From contig BCAA01000006.1 of NCBI GenBank assembly GCA_001305115.1, forward strand, positions 62,001 through 126,000: a stretch of DNA of 64,000 bases, read 5' to 3'. Under the pieces are notes generated by a model. The model had not been told where the DNA came from. It ran no database searches and worked only from the letters and a program-made list of their open reading frames with translations. Positions 29,289 through 38,482 of this stretch are shown here, piece by piece. Origin of the DNA: Clostridia bacterium UC5.1-1E11 (GTDB lineage Bacteria > Bacillota > Clostridia > Oscillospirales > Acutalibacteraceae). The position numbers were made by a program, and so were the translations under genes. The first letter of the stretch is position 1. The number at the start of each line of letters is the position of its first letter.

Positions 29289-31089
29289 CCAGTTTCAGCA
29301 CACTCATAAACGCTTCCTGCGGGACCTCGACGGTTCCCAGCTGGCGCATGCGCTTCTTACCTTCCTTCTGCTTCTCGAGCAGCTTCTTCTTTCTGCTAAT
29401 GTCGCCGCCATAACATTTCGCCAAAACATCCTTGCGCAACGCTTTGACCGTTTCACGGGCAATAATCCGTCCCCCCACGCAAGCTTGAATCGGTACTTCG
29501 AAGAGCTGGCGCGGAATTTTTTCGCGCAGCTTTTCTGCCATTTTGCGTGCACGGGGATATGCCTTGTCCGCATGAATGATAAACGACAATGCATCCACGA
29601 CTTCGCCATTGAGCATGATGTCCAGTTTGACTAGGTTGCTCTTTTGGTAACCGGCCAGCTCATAGTCAAAGCTGGCATAACCGCGCGTACGCGATTTCAG
29701 CGCGTCGAAAAAAGTCGTAAATGATCTCATTGAGAGGCAACTCATAGTGAATATCGACACGGTCTGTGTCAATATAATTCATGTCCTTAAAAATACCGCG
29801 GCGTTCCTGACAAAGATCCATAATATTGCCCACGTATTCCTTCGGTGTATAAATGTGGGCATTGGTGATCGGTTCCTCCGCCTGCGCTATCAACGATGGG
29901 TCCGGATAATTGGTCGGGTTGTCGATCGCGATCATCTCTCCGTCCGTCTTTGTGATATGGTAGACAACGCTTGGCGCAGTCGTAATAATGTCCAAATTGT
30001 ATTCCCGTTCCAGGCGCTCCTGGATGATCTCCATATGCAAAAGCCCCAAAAACCACAGCGGAATCCAAAGCCCAGCGCGATGGAGGTCTCTGGCTCAAAG
30101 GAGAGCGCCGCGTCATTGAGCTGCAATTTCTCCAGCGCATCCCGCAGATCCGGATATTTTGCTCCATCCGCGGGATAGATCCCACAGAACACCATGGGCT
30201 GTACTGCACGGTATCCCGGCAGTGGCTCCTTTGCCGGATTGTCCGCCCGGGTAATGGTGTCCCCGACACGCGCTTCACGGACCGCCTTGATCGATGCCGC
30301 AATATAACCAACCTCGCCTGCGCGCAGACAGTCCATCGGTTCAAAACTGGTGGCGCGCATGTAGCCGCATTCCACTACCGTAAACTCACTGCCTACACTC
30401 ATCATACGGATGGTATCGCCGGGGTGAACCGTCCCATCCTTGATGCGTACATGCGCGATGACGCCCTTATAGGCATCGTAGTAGGAATCGAAGATCAATG
30501 CGCGCAGAGGGGCGTCTTCCTCGCCCTCGGGCGGTGGAACCTGTTTGACGATTTGTTCCATCACCGCGCCGATATTGGTCCCCATCTTTGCCGAAATACA
30601 AGGAGCCTCATCCGCTGGAATACCGATCACGTCCTCAATCTCCTGCCGCACATGTTCTGGCTGGGCACTCGGTAAATCGATCTTATTGATAACTGGCACA
30701 ATCTCCAATCCCGCATCCACTGCCAAATAGGTGTTGGCCAGAGTCTGGGCCTCAATCCCCTGTGAGGCATCCACCACCAAGACCGCTCCTTCACATGCTG
30801 CCAGAGAGCGCGATACCTCATAGTTAAAGTCCACATGACCAGGCGTATCGATCAGATTGAACACATAGTCCTGATCGTCCTTTGCGTGATATACCAATGT
30901 AACTGCATGGGCTTTGATCGTGATTCCACGCTCTCTCTCCAAGTCCATGTCGTCCAAAATCTGATCTTCCATGTCGCGCAGCGCGACTGATTTCGTCTGC
31001 TCCAATATGCGATCCGCCAACGTACTCTTACCGTGATCGATGTGGGCAATAATACTAAAATTGCGGATTCGTTCGCGTGGTATTGACAA
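29281..31089 (-). CDS. lepA: elongation factor 4 (LepA), two frameshifts
   Basis: A ribosomal GTPase that assists translation under stress. G1 is [10 protein letters not shown]3 DTPGH; G4 NKID. The break at A5 30048-30052 (one base short) would restore [17 protein letters not shown]; the break at A6 29708-29713 has one base too many and would restore [13 protein letters not shown]. The unique C-terminal domain ([40 protein letters not shown]) is complete. TTG 31089 is chosen because homology begins there ([15 protein letters not shown]); ATG 31125 is possible. Operon with hemW. Confidence 0.94.
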
Positions 31090-31317
31090 ATGAATCACCC
31101 GTTTCCATTTCCTATTAAAATACACGGATAGATTATATCACAGCAACAGCCGAACTTCCAGCACAAGGTATAACCGCAGCTGCTAAATTTTCCTTAACAA
31201 CGAAAAGGACTTATCTTCCAAACAGGCTTACACGTATACAATTGAGCGTATAGGACATTCCATGCTCACGATAGCAGCGAAGAACCCCTTTCATTTTGCG
31301 CAGTATTTTCGATTTAT

Positions 31318-31492
31318 AGCAGTGATACGGTTATCTTTCTTCGCCTAGCGCTCCAAAATTTTGCCTGAACGATCCGTAGGACTATCATTCACACAAATAT
31401 TTCCATATTTACTACTGTCTGATTAACGACACTATCCAAACATTCTGATACATATTGCCCTACATTGTAAACTGGAATGATGATCGGCCCTT
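31318..31492 (-). pseudogene. fragment of a family 2 glycosyltransferase
   Basis: Conceptual translation on the minus strand gives PIIIPVYNVGQYVSECLDS followed by VVNQTVVNMEIF, then with a one-base shift CVNDSPTDRSGKILER, a stop, and AKKDNRIT. This is the start of the GT2 nucleotide-sugar domain (usual form IIVPVYN ... EIICVNDGSTD). A frameshift, an internal stop and loss of everything downstream mark it as decayed. No start codon or ribosome binding site is evident. Confidence 0.8.
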
Positions 31493-31724
31493 TGGAAAAC
31501 GTTCTATTCTGTCGTTGCTCCTTAACTCTTCCTACTCTTGCGCCAATTCAGGTCTTTGTTACAGCCTTCTTTGATAAAATATCATAACACACAAATCCTT
31601 TTCATGACAATCACCTGTTTCTTTATTCATTTGACCGTTCAAAAATCCATGTATAATGGATTCGCTTTCATGAAAAGTATTCGAAACAAAAGACCAATGA
31701 TTACAGATGCATTTTCGAAACATC

Positions 31725-32222
31725 TTAAGATGCGACAATATCAAACTCTGCATAATATATTTCGCCGCCAAACGTATTTCCATAGCGATAGTGCCCCGGC
31801 GAAAGGGCATCTTCCCCATAGGAATCCACCGGATGAATCCGGTGTTCGCTGCGGGAGTGAGGGCTTGCCAATATTCCGATGTCATGCCAGGCAGCATCCG
31901 GTAAATAGTCCAGCTTCTCCCATCGGCCATTGTCTGTCTGACGTTCCAGCCAATAGTTCTCCCCATATCCGACTTCCTTTTCCGTCCCATTATTGATGAT
32001 GATTACAATTTCCTTCGGGGCGGGCAGAATTGTTCCTTCCTGCACAGAAAGCGAAAAGCCATCTGTAACCATCTCCTCCTCTTCAGAAGAAGGCTGTACC
32101 AAGGATGTGGATGTTTCAATTCGATGAGAAACCGTTTCCGGTCCTTGCAGAGAAGTTGTCGTGCAGCCAATCAGTGCTGCACAGGCCCCTAACAAAACCG
32201 CGGTGCATATCGCCTTTTTCAT
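31725..32222 (-). CDS. lipoprotein with bacterial Ig-like domain
   Basis: 165 residues from ATG 32222, with GGGAGGGACGC upstream. The lipobox is ALIGC near residue 19. A Ser/Thr/Glu linker leads to a beta-sandwich of the Big_14 kind (IIINNGTEKEVGYGENYWLE, then DGKW-like NGRWEKL, and SPGHYRYG). It would be anchored outside the membrane. Its partner is unknown. It stands alone between lepA and spoVAE. Confidence 0.75.
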   Translation of the reverse strand: MKKAICTAVLLGACAALIGCTTTSLQGPETVSHRIETSTSLVQPSSEEEEMVTDGFSLSVQEGTILPAPKEIVIIINNGTEKEVGYGENYWLERQTDNGRWEKLDYLPDAAWHDIGILASPHSRSEHRIHPVDSYGEDALSPGHYRYGNTFGGEIYYAEFDIVAS

Positions 32223-32419
32223 ACAGCGTCCCTCCCTTTCCATTTATAAGGAATACCACCGGTACAAAGAAAATTTTTCAAAAGCTATTCCCCGGTCACT
32301 CTCATTGATTTCAAAACGTTCCATGCCGTACGCTTTAGCCTTTTTTCTAGGCAGCAATCCAATCACATTTTGCATAAAATGGCAGCCCTTTCCTCATACT
32401 AATCCATGAGGTGAAACAT

Positions 32420-32776
32420 ATGGAATATGTTTGGGCATTCGTTGTCGGCGGAGCGATCTGCGTCGTCGGTCAGCTGTTAATCGATTACACCAAGCTGACT
32501 CCAGCCCGTATTTTGGTCCTATTTGTTACGCTTGGGGTTGTTCTGGGTGGGCTTGGCCTCTATGAGCCTTTGGTCGATTTTGCAGGTGCAGGCGCTACAG
32601 TTCCCCTGACGGGATTTGGCTACAATATGGCAAAGGGAACCCTGGAAGCAATCCGGGAAAAAGGATTCCTGGGTATATTTACCGGTGGACTGACGGCGGG
32701 AGCAGCGGGGATTGCCGCCGCAGTATTCTTTGGCTATCTCGCCGCGATATTTTCAAAACCCGGAGATAAGAGCTAA
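32420..32776 (+). CDS. spoVAE: stage V sporulation protein AE
   Basis: A small membrane protein (118 residues) of the SpoVA channel that moves dipicolinic acid into the forespore. Hydrophobic segments include WAFVVGGAICVVGQLLID and ILVLFVTLGVVLGGLGLYE; motifs FAGAGATVPLTGFGYN and GIFTGGLTAGAAG are characteristic. ATG 32420 with GAGGTG upstream is preferred over GTG 32411. It is alone; spoVAC and spoVAD, its usual partners, are not in the window. Confidence 0.93.
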   Translation: MEYVWAFVVGGAICVVGQLLIDYTKLTPARILVLFVTLGVVLGGLGLYEPLVDFAGAGATVPLTGFGYNMAKGTLEAIREKGFLGIFTGGLTAGAAGIAAAVFFGYLAAIFSKPGDKS

Positions 32777-32924
32777 TCGCTATGTCCGATATGGGAAATA
32801 TGCTTACCGTGGCCTTCGCATCCTACAGGGACGCTTTATCGGCATGTTATTGTACAAACTTCTGAAGCATATCTATGAAAAAACACGCCGTGACATTGAA
32901 CGGTGGCGGGAATTCCGGAGAAGA

Positions 32925-32960
32925 CACAAAATAAAACGGGCAGGTAGCATACCTGCCCGT
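32925..32960 (-). terminator. terminator of the 50-residue membrane protein
   Basis: ACGGGCAGGTA pairs with TACCTGCCCGT around two bases. On the minus strand TTTTATTTTG follows. It is just beyond the stop of the 32997-33149 gene. Confidence 0.82.
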
Positions 32961-32996
32961 ATCCTTTCCCGTCCATACGGAAGAAAATCTCCGTCC

Positions 32997-33149
32997 TCAC
33001 TGAATGGAGCAATCCAAATAGTGCTCAAGCTCCTCTTCGTCCTTCCGCTTCTTTTCAAAAAAGAGGACAACAGCCACAGCAGCAGCGGCTACAGCTGCAA
33101 GAGCAGAAACAATTGTAATAAAAACAGCAAAGTTATTTCCTTTTTTCAA
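32997..33149 (-). CDS. 50-residue single-span membrane protein
   Basis: The start is TTG 33149 with GGAGGTG seven bases upstream. It opens MKKGNNFAVFITIV, has one Ala/Val-rich membrane helix, then a charged cytoplasmic tail FEKKRKDEEELEHY and a Cys near the end. A clean terminator follows. The strong ribosome binding site, membrane helix and terminator make it a real gene. The arrangement, a small tail-charged single-pass protein, is common in sporulators. Function unknown. Confidence 0.75.
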   Translation of the reverse strand: MKKGNNFAVFITIVSALAAVAAAAVAVVLFFEKKRKDEEELEHYLDCSIQ

Positions 33150-33307
33150 TGCGAGCACCTCCATTTGTAAATACAAGCCCGGCAGGCCGGGGAACGCCGC
33201 CGCGGCGAGGAGCTTGTTGATACAACCAAATTGTTATCTATATGATAACCGTTTTCCTACAAAAAGTCAAATGAAATTCCCCTTGGAAATGATTTCCCAT
33301 GCAATAT

Positions 33308-33335
33308 GAGAAAAAGCAGAGCATATGCTCTGCTT
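33308..33335 (-). terminator. rpsT terminator
   Basis: GCAGAGCAT/ATGCTCTGC perfect palindrome, followed on the minus strand by T5. Confidence 0.85.
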
Positions 33336-33359
33336 TCAGCTTTTCCTCGCGTATTCGAC

Positions 33360-33623
33360 TTAAGCCTGCGCACCGTTCAGCTTGCGAACGAGAGCGGACT
33401 TCTTTCTCGCAGCTGCGTTCTTATGCAGAATGCCCTTTGCAGCCGCCTGATCGATCTTCTTCACCGCAACACGGACGGCCTCAGCCTTATTTTCCGCACC
33501 GGTCTCTACTGCAAGGTTTGCTTTTTTGATCTCCGTCTTCAGGCTGGAGTTGAATGCTTTATTGATAAGCGTCTTTGTAGCAGTCACCTTCACGCGCTTC
33601 TTAGCAGATTTAATATTCGGCAT
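33360..33623 (-). CDS. rpsT: 30S ribosomal protein S20
   Basis: 87 residues, basic and helical, typical S20: [10 protein letters not shown] at the N-terminus, then [19 protein letters not shown] near the C-terminus. It binds 16S rRNA early in 30S assembly. ATG 33623 follows GGAGGTGG. It is divergent from gpr, the arrangement common in Bacilli and Clostridia. Confidence 0.98.
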   Translation of the reverse strand: MPNIKSAKKRVKVTATKTLINKAFNSSLKTEIKKANLAVETGAENKAEAVRVAVKKIDQAAAKGILHKNAAARKKSALVRKLNGAQA

Positions 33624-33736
33624 AGTTCCACCTCCTTTGGTGCTGTCATGTAGTTTTTATTCTACCATTAAGGTTCCAAAAAATCAAGCTTTTTCTGAAA
33701 AAGCAGCGCCTTTCTACGAAATCACAAAAGGGAGAA

Positions 33737-34558
33737 ATGTATATGGAATACCGTACCGACCTTGCGCTGGAATATACGGAGCCAGCAAGCCAGCGGGTAG
33801 AGAAAAAGAAGAATTGTACAATTACACGCATACGAGAAAACGGCGCGGAATATATCACGTTGGAGGTCCCTGCCATCTCGGATCATATCGACAGTGGGGA
33901 CGAACTTCTGCACCAACTGCGCGATGAACTCCGTGCACTTCTGCCAGAAAAAGGGCTTGTTTTGGTGGCAGGTCTTGGCAATCGAGCGATCACCCCGGAT
34001 GCTTTGGGACCGCAAACCGCAGAACAGGTTCTTGCAACGCGACACATCCGGGGAGAGATTGCACGGGTCACGGGGCTGGACGGCTTGCGCCCCGTCGCAG
34101 TGGTCAGCACAGGGGTGTTGGGCTGTACAGGAGTCGAAACCCGCGAGCTTCTGTCCGCGTTGGCCCGAGAATTTCAGCCTGCCGCTGTGATCGCAGTCGA
34201 TGCATTGGCAGCGCGCAGCTTAGGCCGCCTGGGATGTACCATACAGCTCAGTACCAGTGGCATCTCCCCCGGCTCCGGAGTCAATAACGCCCGTCCCCAG
34301 CTCAGCCGGGAAACGCTCGGCGTCCCAGTCGTTGGAATTGGCGTTCCTACTGTGGTGGACGCCGGCACACTTGCCGCTGATCTGCTTGGATACGCCGCTC
34401 CTAAAGATAAGGTTGCTCCGCGCGGTGCAAATATGGTGGTTACTCCGCGCGAGATCGATTTGCTCATTGCCCGCGCTGCACGCATGGTCGCCATGGCCAT
34501 CAATACCGCCTTAAACCCCTCGCTTTCTGTTGAGGAATTCTCCATCCTGGCCAGCTAA
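33737..34558 (+). CDS. gpr: germination protease GPR
   Basis: A protease that degrades small acid-soluble spore proteins after germination, made as a zymogen in the forespore. 273 residues, somewhat shorter than many GPRs. Family motifs: GLGNRAITPDALGP and IAVDALAARSLGRL, whose aspartates match the two acidic catalytic residues of the family, and LSTSGISPGSGV. ATG 33737 follows AAAGGGAG. It precedes spoIIP. Confidence 0.95.
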   Translation: MYMEYRTDLALEYTEPASQRVEKKKNCTITRIRENGAEYITLEVPAISDHIDSGDELLHQLRDELRALLPEKGLVLVAGLGNRAITPDALGPQTAEQVLATRHIRGEIARVTGLDGLRPVAVVSTGVLGCTGVETRELLSALAREFQPAAVIAVDALAARSLGRLGCTIQLSTSGISPGSGVNNARPQLSRETLGVPVVGIGVPTVVDAGTLAADLLGYAAPKDKVAPRGANMVVTPREIDLLIARAARMVAMAINTALNPSLSVEEFSILAS

Positions 34559-34756
34559 CCCCATAAAGTTCTCCAAACTGGGGGACGCCATTCACGCCCA
34601 CTCTCGCTTCTTCTCCAATTGTGCTTTTTTCAAGATGTCCCATTTTTCCACAGGTCTGTATTTCTATGGACCTGCATACACATTAAGAAGCACGGCTACG
34701 GTTTTTGTACGTCAAAAGCAGGGCCGAATCGGTTGAATGGCGGGGGAATGCAAAAC

Positions 34757-35815
34757 ATGAAAAATTGGCGACAATATGGACGGATGCTTTGTTCTGCAGC
34801 GCTTGCCGCTGTGGCAGTATTCTGTACGGCAGCCCGCCTGCCGGAACTGCACGCGGGGGATGCCGCGCTCGCAGCGGCGGGATTCATCCTTCCGGGTGGT
34901 GCAGCAGAAGCGTTTCGCACAGACTTTTCCGAGGATACCGTCGCCAGCACACCGGCTGTCTCGTCCTCCCAGGCCCCAATCTCTTCTAGTGAACCAGCCA
35001 GTTCTTCCAGCACACCGTCTTCCTCCTCCGTTTCCTCAGGTACCGTCAGTGAAACAATCACTGGAAATGTCAAAGAGTTGAGTATCAGCAATTCCGGCAT
35101 TCAATACGAAAACATGTGGGTCAAAAATACCAATCAAAATCACGATATCGACATTGGCGCTGAATTAGCCAAGGAACCAGCGGTTAAAATGAAAAAGGAC
35201 GGAACCATCCAAATCCTTATTTACCACACACATACAACCGAGGCGTTCGCGGGTTCTTCCCGCACACAGGACAACTCTCAAAATGTGGTGGCAGTAGGTG
35301 AGGAAATCAAAAAACAGCTGGAAGCTGCTGGCTTCGGCGTGGTTCATGACACCACCTGTCATGATTACCCCAGTTATAACGGTGCTTACGACCGCTCTGG
35401 CGAAACCATCCAACGAAATCTGGAAAAATATCCAGACATCCAGGTCACATTGGATGTTCACCGCGATGCCATGGGAACGCAGGATGGCATCCGTCTGAAA
35501 CCCACCGCGATGATCCAGGGGAAGAAAGCTGCCCAAATCATGATTATTTCAGGTTGTGACGATGACGGAACTCTGGGATTCCCCGACTGGGAGTACAATC
35601 TTCGCTTAGGAGTCCGCGTTCAAAAAAGCCTCTCCGATCTATACCCAGGGTTGGCGCGCCCCCTCAGCTTCTGCCCCCGTAAATACAACGAGCACATGAC
35701 AAAAGGCTCTTTACTGGTGGAGTTTGGCACAGAAGTCAATACACTGGAAGAGGTAAAGTACTCCGGGCAGCTCTTCGGAAAAGCCCTGGCAGAAACATTG
35801 AACCAACTTACGTAA
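34757..35815 (+). CDS. spoIIP: stage II sporulation protein P
   Basis: A cell-wall hydrolase (amidase and endopeptidase) of the SpoIID-M-P engulfment machine. ATG 34757 is chosen because GGGGG is about ten bases upstream; 352 residues. An N-terminal signal anchor is followed by a Ser-rich linker and the catalytic domain: IYHTHTTEAF, LDVHRDAMG and LLVEFGTEVNT, with the His and Glu residues expected of the zinc site. It lies 198 bases after gpr, a common order. Confidence 0.95.
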   Translation: MKNWRQYGRMLCSAALAAVAVFCTAARLPELHAGDAALAAAGFILPGGAAEAFRTDFSEDTVASTPAVSSSQAPISSSEPASSSSTPSSSSVSSGTVSETITGNVKELSISNSGIQYENMWVKNTNQNHDIDIGAELAKEPAVKMKKDGTIQILIYHTHTTEAFAGSSRTQDNSQNVVAVGEEIKKQLEAAGFGVVHDTTCHDYPSYNGAYDRSGETIQRNLEKYPDIQVTLDVHRDAMGTQDGIRLKPTAMIQGKKAAQIMIISGCDDDGTLGFPDWEYNLRLGVRVQKSLSDLYPGLARPLSFCPRKYNEHMTKGSLLVEFGTEVNTLEEVKYSGQLFGKALAETLNQLT

Positions 35816-35840
35816 CCCTCGGAAAGGAACAGGACGTATC

Positions 35841-36011
35841 ATGAAACGGAATACAAATGCACGGATCTTTGCCGTCTCATTCTACAGCACGCTTTGTATC
35901 TTAGTTTTGGCGATCGGTATTCTGGAAGTGGATTATTATTCGCGTCAGACTGGGTTTGGCGACGACCAAACACTGATTCATACGCTGACCGGATGGGATT
36001 TGCACCTCTAG
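35841..36011 (+). CDS. 56-residue single-span membrane protein after spoIIP
   Basis: ATG 35841 lies 25 bases after the spoIIP stop, with AAAGGAAC upstream. One membrane helix (FYSTLCILVLAIGILEV) is preceded by a basic N-terminus and followed by a polar outer tail with DDQTLIHTL. No family recognised. The close spacing to spoIIP suggests joint expression in sporulation. Confidence 0.6.
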   Translation: MKRNTNARIFAVSFYSTLCILVLAIGILEVDYYSRQTGFGDDQTLIHTLTGWDLHL

Positions 36012-36066
36012 GCAGATTGTTCATAAAAAATTAACCGCTGTATGTAGGCCAGCCGGGCTGGTTCGG

Positions 36067-36094
36067 TTGCTTTCTCTTCGAAATATGCTATAAT
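36067..36094 (+). promoter_or_regulatory. promoter of the Ser/Pro-rich surface protein
   Basis: TTGCTT (36067-36072), 16 bases, TATAAT (36089-36094). A leader of about 125 bases separates it from the AGGAGG at 36221. I could not assign the leader to a riboswitch class. Confidence 0.65.
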
Positions 36095-36233
36095 TACTTG
36101 TAGCCCGCAAATATGCGCAGATTCGGCAAAAAACGCCCCCTTGATTGAAGAGATTTTCCGACCATTCCCTCGACAGGGTCCCGTTGCCCATAGGGAGCCC
36201 GCGCCCCTGCCGGTTATCTCAGGAGGTTTCAAA

Positions 36234-36973
36234 TTGAAAAACATAGTAGAGCGTTGTTGCTCGTTTTTATGATCGTATTCGGTGTGGCGTCCACCTTTGG
36301 AACAGTAGCTTTTGCAACCGAGGTCTCCACGGACCCGCAACAGCCCCAACAGACTCAACAACAGGTGATCGGCCGCACTCCGGAATCCGCCCCACCTGCT
36401 GTGGAACCGACCCCAGATCCCACCACACCGGTCGTAGACCCGTCACCCGAAACGCCCCCTTCCTCTGAAACACCGTCAGAGGCCCCCTCCACAACATCCA
36501 CCGCGCCGCCGGTGTCAGAGCCACCTGCTACATCAACACCGCCTGTGGCTCCTCCCTCTTCGCAGGCTACGGCTCCAAGCAGTTCGCAGACGGCCTCCAG
36601 AAGACCGTCCACTTCCAGCCGTTCCCGCTCTTCCACACCGGAAGCTTCGTCCAACGCGTCGAGTTCCTCTTCTGAGGCGGAATCTTCCAGCTCAGAATCC
36701 TCTAGTTCGATCTCTCTCCCGTCGGTCAGTGTGCCGGATGATAGCAGCTTGCTTCCATCCTCCAGTATGGCGCCCACCTCAAACCGCACGGTCAATTGGA
36801 TTGGTATCATCGCATGGGTATGTATCGGACTGGGCGTTGTAGTGGTTGTGATTGTCATTTTGAGCAACCGGAGGCCACCGCGCGGCGGCAGTGGCCGCAA
36901 GCGTTATCGTCGTCCGAAACGCCGTAAAAAGCATCTATTGAACGACAAATATTATCGCAATTTGAAATATTAA
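36234..36973 (+). CDS. Ser/Pro/Thr-rich cell-surface protein, frameshift after the start
   Basis: AGGAGG (36221-36226) is seven bases before TTG 36234. The run of five A (36237-36241) breaks the frame; a sixth would give LKKHSRALLLVFMIVFG, a proper signal peptide ending VAFA. The mature part is a 130-residue Pro/Thr/Ser linker followed by a membrane helix (IGIIAWVCIGLGVVVVVIVIL) and a strongly basic tail. It is not an LPXTG protein. It probably spans the wall from the membrane. About 246 residues. Confidence 0.7.
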
Positions 36974-36979
36974 GCAATT

Positions 36980-37111
36980 GAGGGTGTCCCAAAAGTCATG
37001 AAATGACGGAAGGATACCCTCATTTTTTAGGAACTCAGATATTTTTCCAGACAGAAGGAGGATGCCCCAAAACTATGAACTTAAAAATTCACAGTTTTGG
37101 GGCACTCTCCT
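36980..37111. mobile_element. MITE-like two-hairpin element, copy 1
   Basis: Ends begin GAGGGTGTCCCAAAA on the left and GGAGAGTGCCCCAAAA (inverted) on the right. Two hairpins: GAGGGTGTCC with GGATACCCTC (36980-37021), and GATGCCCCAAAACT with AGTTTTGGGGCA (about 37060-37105). It is about 130 bases with no ORF. A homologous, inverted copy lies at 50056-50183. Both are beside an XRE gene. Confidence 0.75.
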
Positions 37112-37259
37112 TCTCTATAGCAGTTGAAAAAATGAATCTTTTCTACAAAAATTTATTTATATAATCCAAATTTTCTGTTCTTCTTTATGCGATACCAGTA
37201 ATTATCTCATTTTAATTCTATGTTCATTTAGCCACCATTTGGTTGCAAAAGCGTATCTT

Positions 37260-37283
37260 CTATGCTACAAAATAGTAGCATAG
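37260..37283. promoter_or_regulatory. palindromic operator of the XRE-HAD unit
   Basis: CTATGCTAC, six bases, GTAGCATAG: a perfect nine-base inverted repeat 17 bases before the XRE start. It overlaps the -10 of a promoter (TTGCAA 37243-37248, TACAAA 37266-37271), so the XRE protein probably represses itself. Confidence 0.65.
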
Positions 37284-37300
37284 AGAAAGAAGGTGGGGCC

Positions 37301-37519
37301 ATGTTTTTCCAACGCATTGAGGACTTACGAATCGACCACGATAAGACACAGCAGGAGATTGCCGATGTATTAAGCTGCAAGCGGGAGGTCTACCGCCGTT
37401 ACGAAAAGGGCATTCGCGAGATCCCTGTCTGGGCTGTGCTGAAATTGGCAAAATACTACCACGTATCAACCGATTATATTCTGGGACTGAGCGACCAGAA
37501 AGGAGAGGCATATGAGTAA
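37301..37519 (+). CDS. XRE-family transcription regulator
   Basis: 72 residues, essentially one helix-turn-helix domain: IEDLRIDHDKTQQEIADVL, then YRRYEKGIREIPVW and LAKYYHVSTDYILGL. ATG 37301 follows AAGGTGGGG. It is a paralogue of the XRE at 49544-49777. It overlaps the HAD gene by eight bases, so they are coupled. The operator upstream suggests autorepression; other targets unknown. Confidence 0.85.
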   Translation: MFFQRIEDLRIDHDKTQQEIADVLSCKREVYRRYEKGIREIPVWAVLKLAKYYHVSTDYILGLSDQKGEAYE

Positions 37520-38303
37520 AAAAGTCATTTTCTTTGATATAGATGGCACACTGCTTTCCTCACACAATGAGCGGTATTTTTATGTGGAACCCAGCGCTCT
37601 GGAAGCGTTGAAACAGTTAAAGCAAAATGGACATATTGTCGCTATTTCTTCTGGAAGACCAGAACTCTTTATTCATAAATATTTTCCCGGCATCTTCTCC
37701 AACTATGTGGCGATGAACGGCGCCCATGTGGTGGTGGATGGAAAAACGGTCTTTGAAGAGTGCTTTTCTCCGGATGAAATCCGGAAGTACATTGAATATT
37801 TCGACCGCTATGGCTGCTGGTACAATTTTGTAGGGAACACCCGGGGATGGGCTCGCCATGTTCCAGAGGAACAAATCGAGCCGTTAAACGAAAGCTATGG
37901 CATGCCCGGTTATCTACAGACCGACTGGGAGCCGGAAGACGTTCACGCCAGCCTGATCGATTTTGTTTTTCAGGATGAGGCGCATTATCTCCGGTGCAAA
38001 CCAGCCTTCCAAAAGCCGATGGTTCTGAATAAGCATCCCGGCAGCCTGGCCGCAGATCTTTCCTTCCAGGGAAAAGACAAGTCCCGTGGCGTACAGATCT
38101 TTCTGAAGGAGGCTGGGATTTCGCCGGAGGATGCTTATGCCATTGGAGATGGATACAACGACATCACCATGATGAAAGTCGTGGGCCATTCCATCGCAAT
38201 GGGCAATGCAGTGGAGGATCTAAAGAACGTGGCGGAATACGTAACCGCCGGTATTGACGACGATGGCATTTATAAAGCCTGCAAACATTATCAGCTGTTC
38301 TGA
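37512..38303 (+). CDS. HAD-IIB (Cof-like) phosphatase
   Basis: 263 residues. Motif I is FFDIDGTLLS; motif II AISSGRPE; motif IV IGDGYNDITMM. A cap domain of type IIB lies between. Probably dephosphorylates a sugar phosphate or similar small metabolite in the cytoplasm. It is translated with the overlapping XRE gene. Confidence 0.9.
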   Translation: MSKKVIFFDIDGTLLSSHNERYFYVEPSALEALKQLKQNGHIVAISSGRPELFIHKYFPGIFSNYVAMNGAHVVVDGKTVFEECFSPDEIRKYIEYFDRYGCWYNFVGNTRGWARHVPEEQIEPLNESYGMPGYLQTDWEPEDVHASLIDFVFQDEAHYLRCKPAFQKPMVLNKHPGSLAADLSFQGKDKSRGVQIFLKEAGISPEDAYAIGDGYNDITMMKVVGHSIAMGNAVEDLKNVAEYVTAGIDDDGIYKACKHYQLF

Positions 38304-38430
38304 AGAATGATGCCTAAAGGGTTGCAGGCGCCGAGCACAAAGAGTATGCAGCCATGGTTCTTCCCGCAATCTGCATCATGGAATGCTTTGCGCCCAAACC
38401 CCTTATTCCAATGTTCTTACACCCACACAA

Positions 38431-38476
38431 GAAGGGATGCCGGAGATGTGCATATGCACATCTCCGGCATCCCTTC
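38431..38476. terminator. 46-base perfect palindrome after tadA
   Basis: Twenty-three base pairs without a loop, centred on TGCATATGCA; arms begin GAAGGGATGCCGGAGATG. It lies seven bases after the tadA stop. The T tract on the minus strand is weak (TTGTG), so it may be a terminator, a processed 3' end, or a binding site. Confidence 0.65.
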
Positions 38477-38482
38477 CGAACT

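Noticed and set aside
36095-36220. Riboswitch in the leader of the surface protein gene
   Set aside because: I compared it by eye with c-di-GMP and c-di-AMP classes and found no conserved core.
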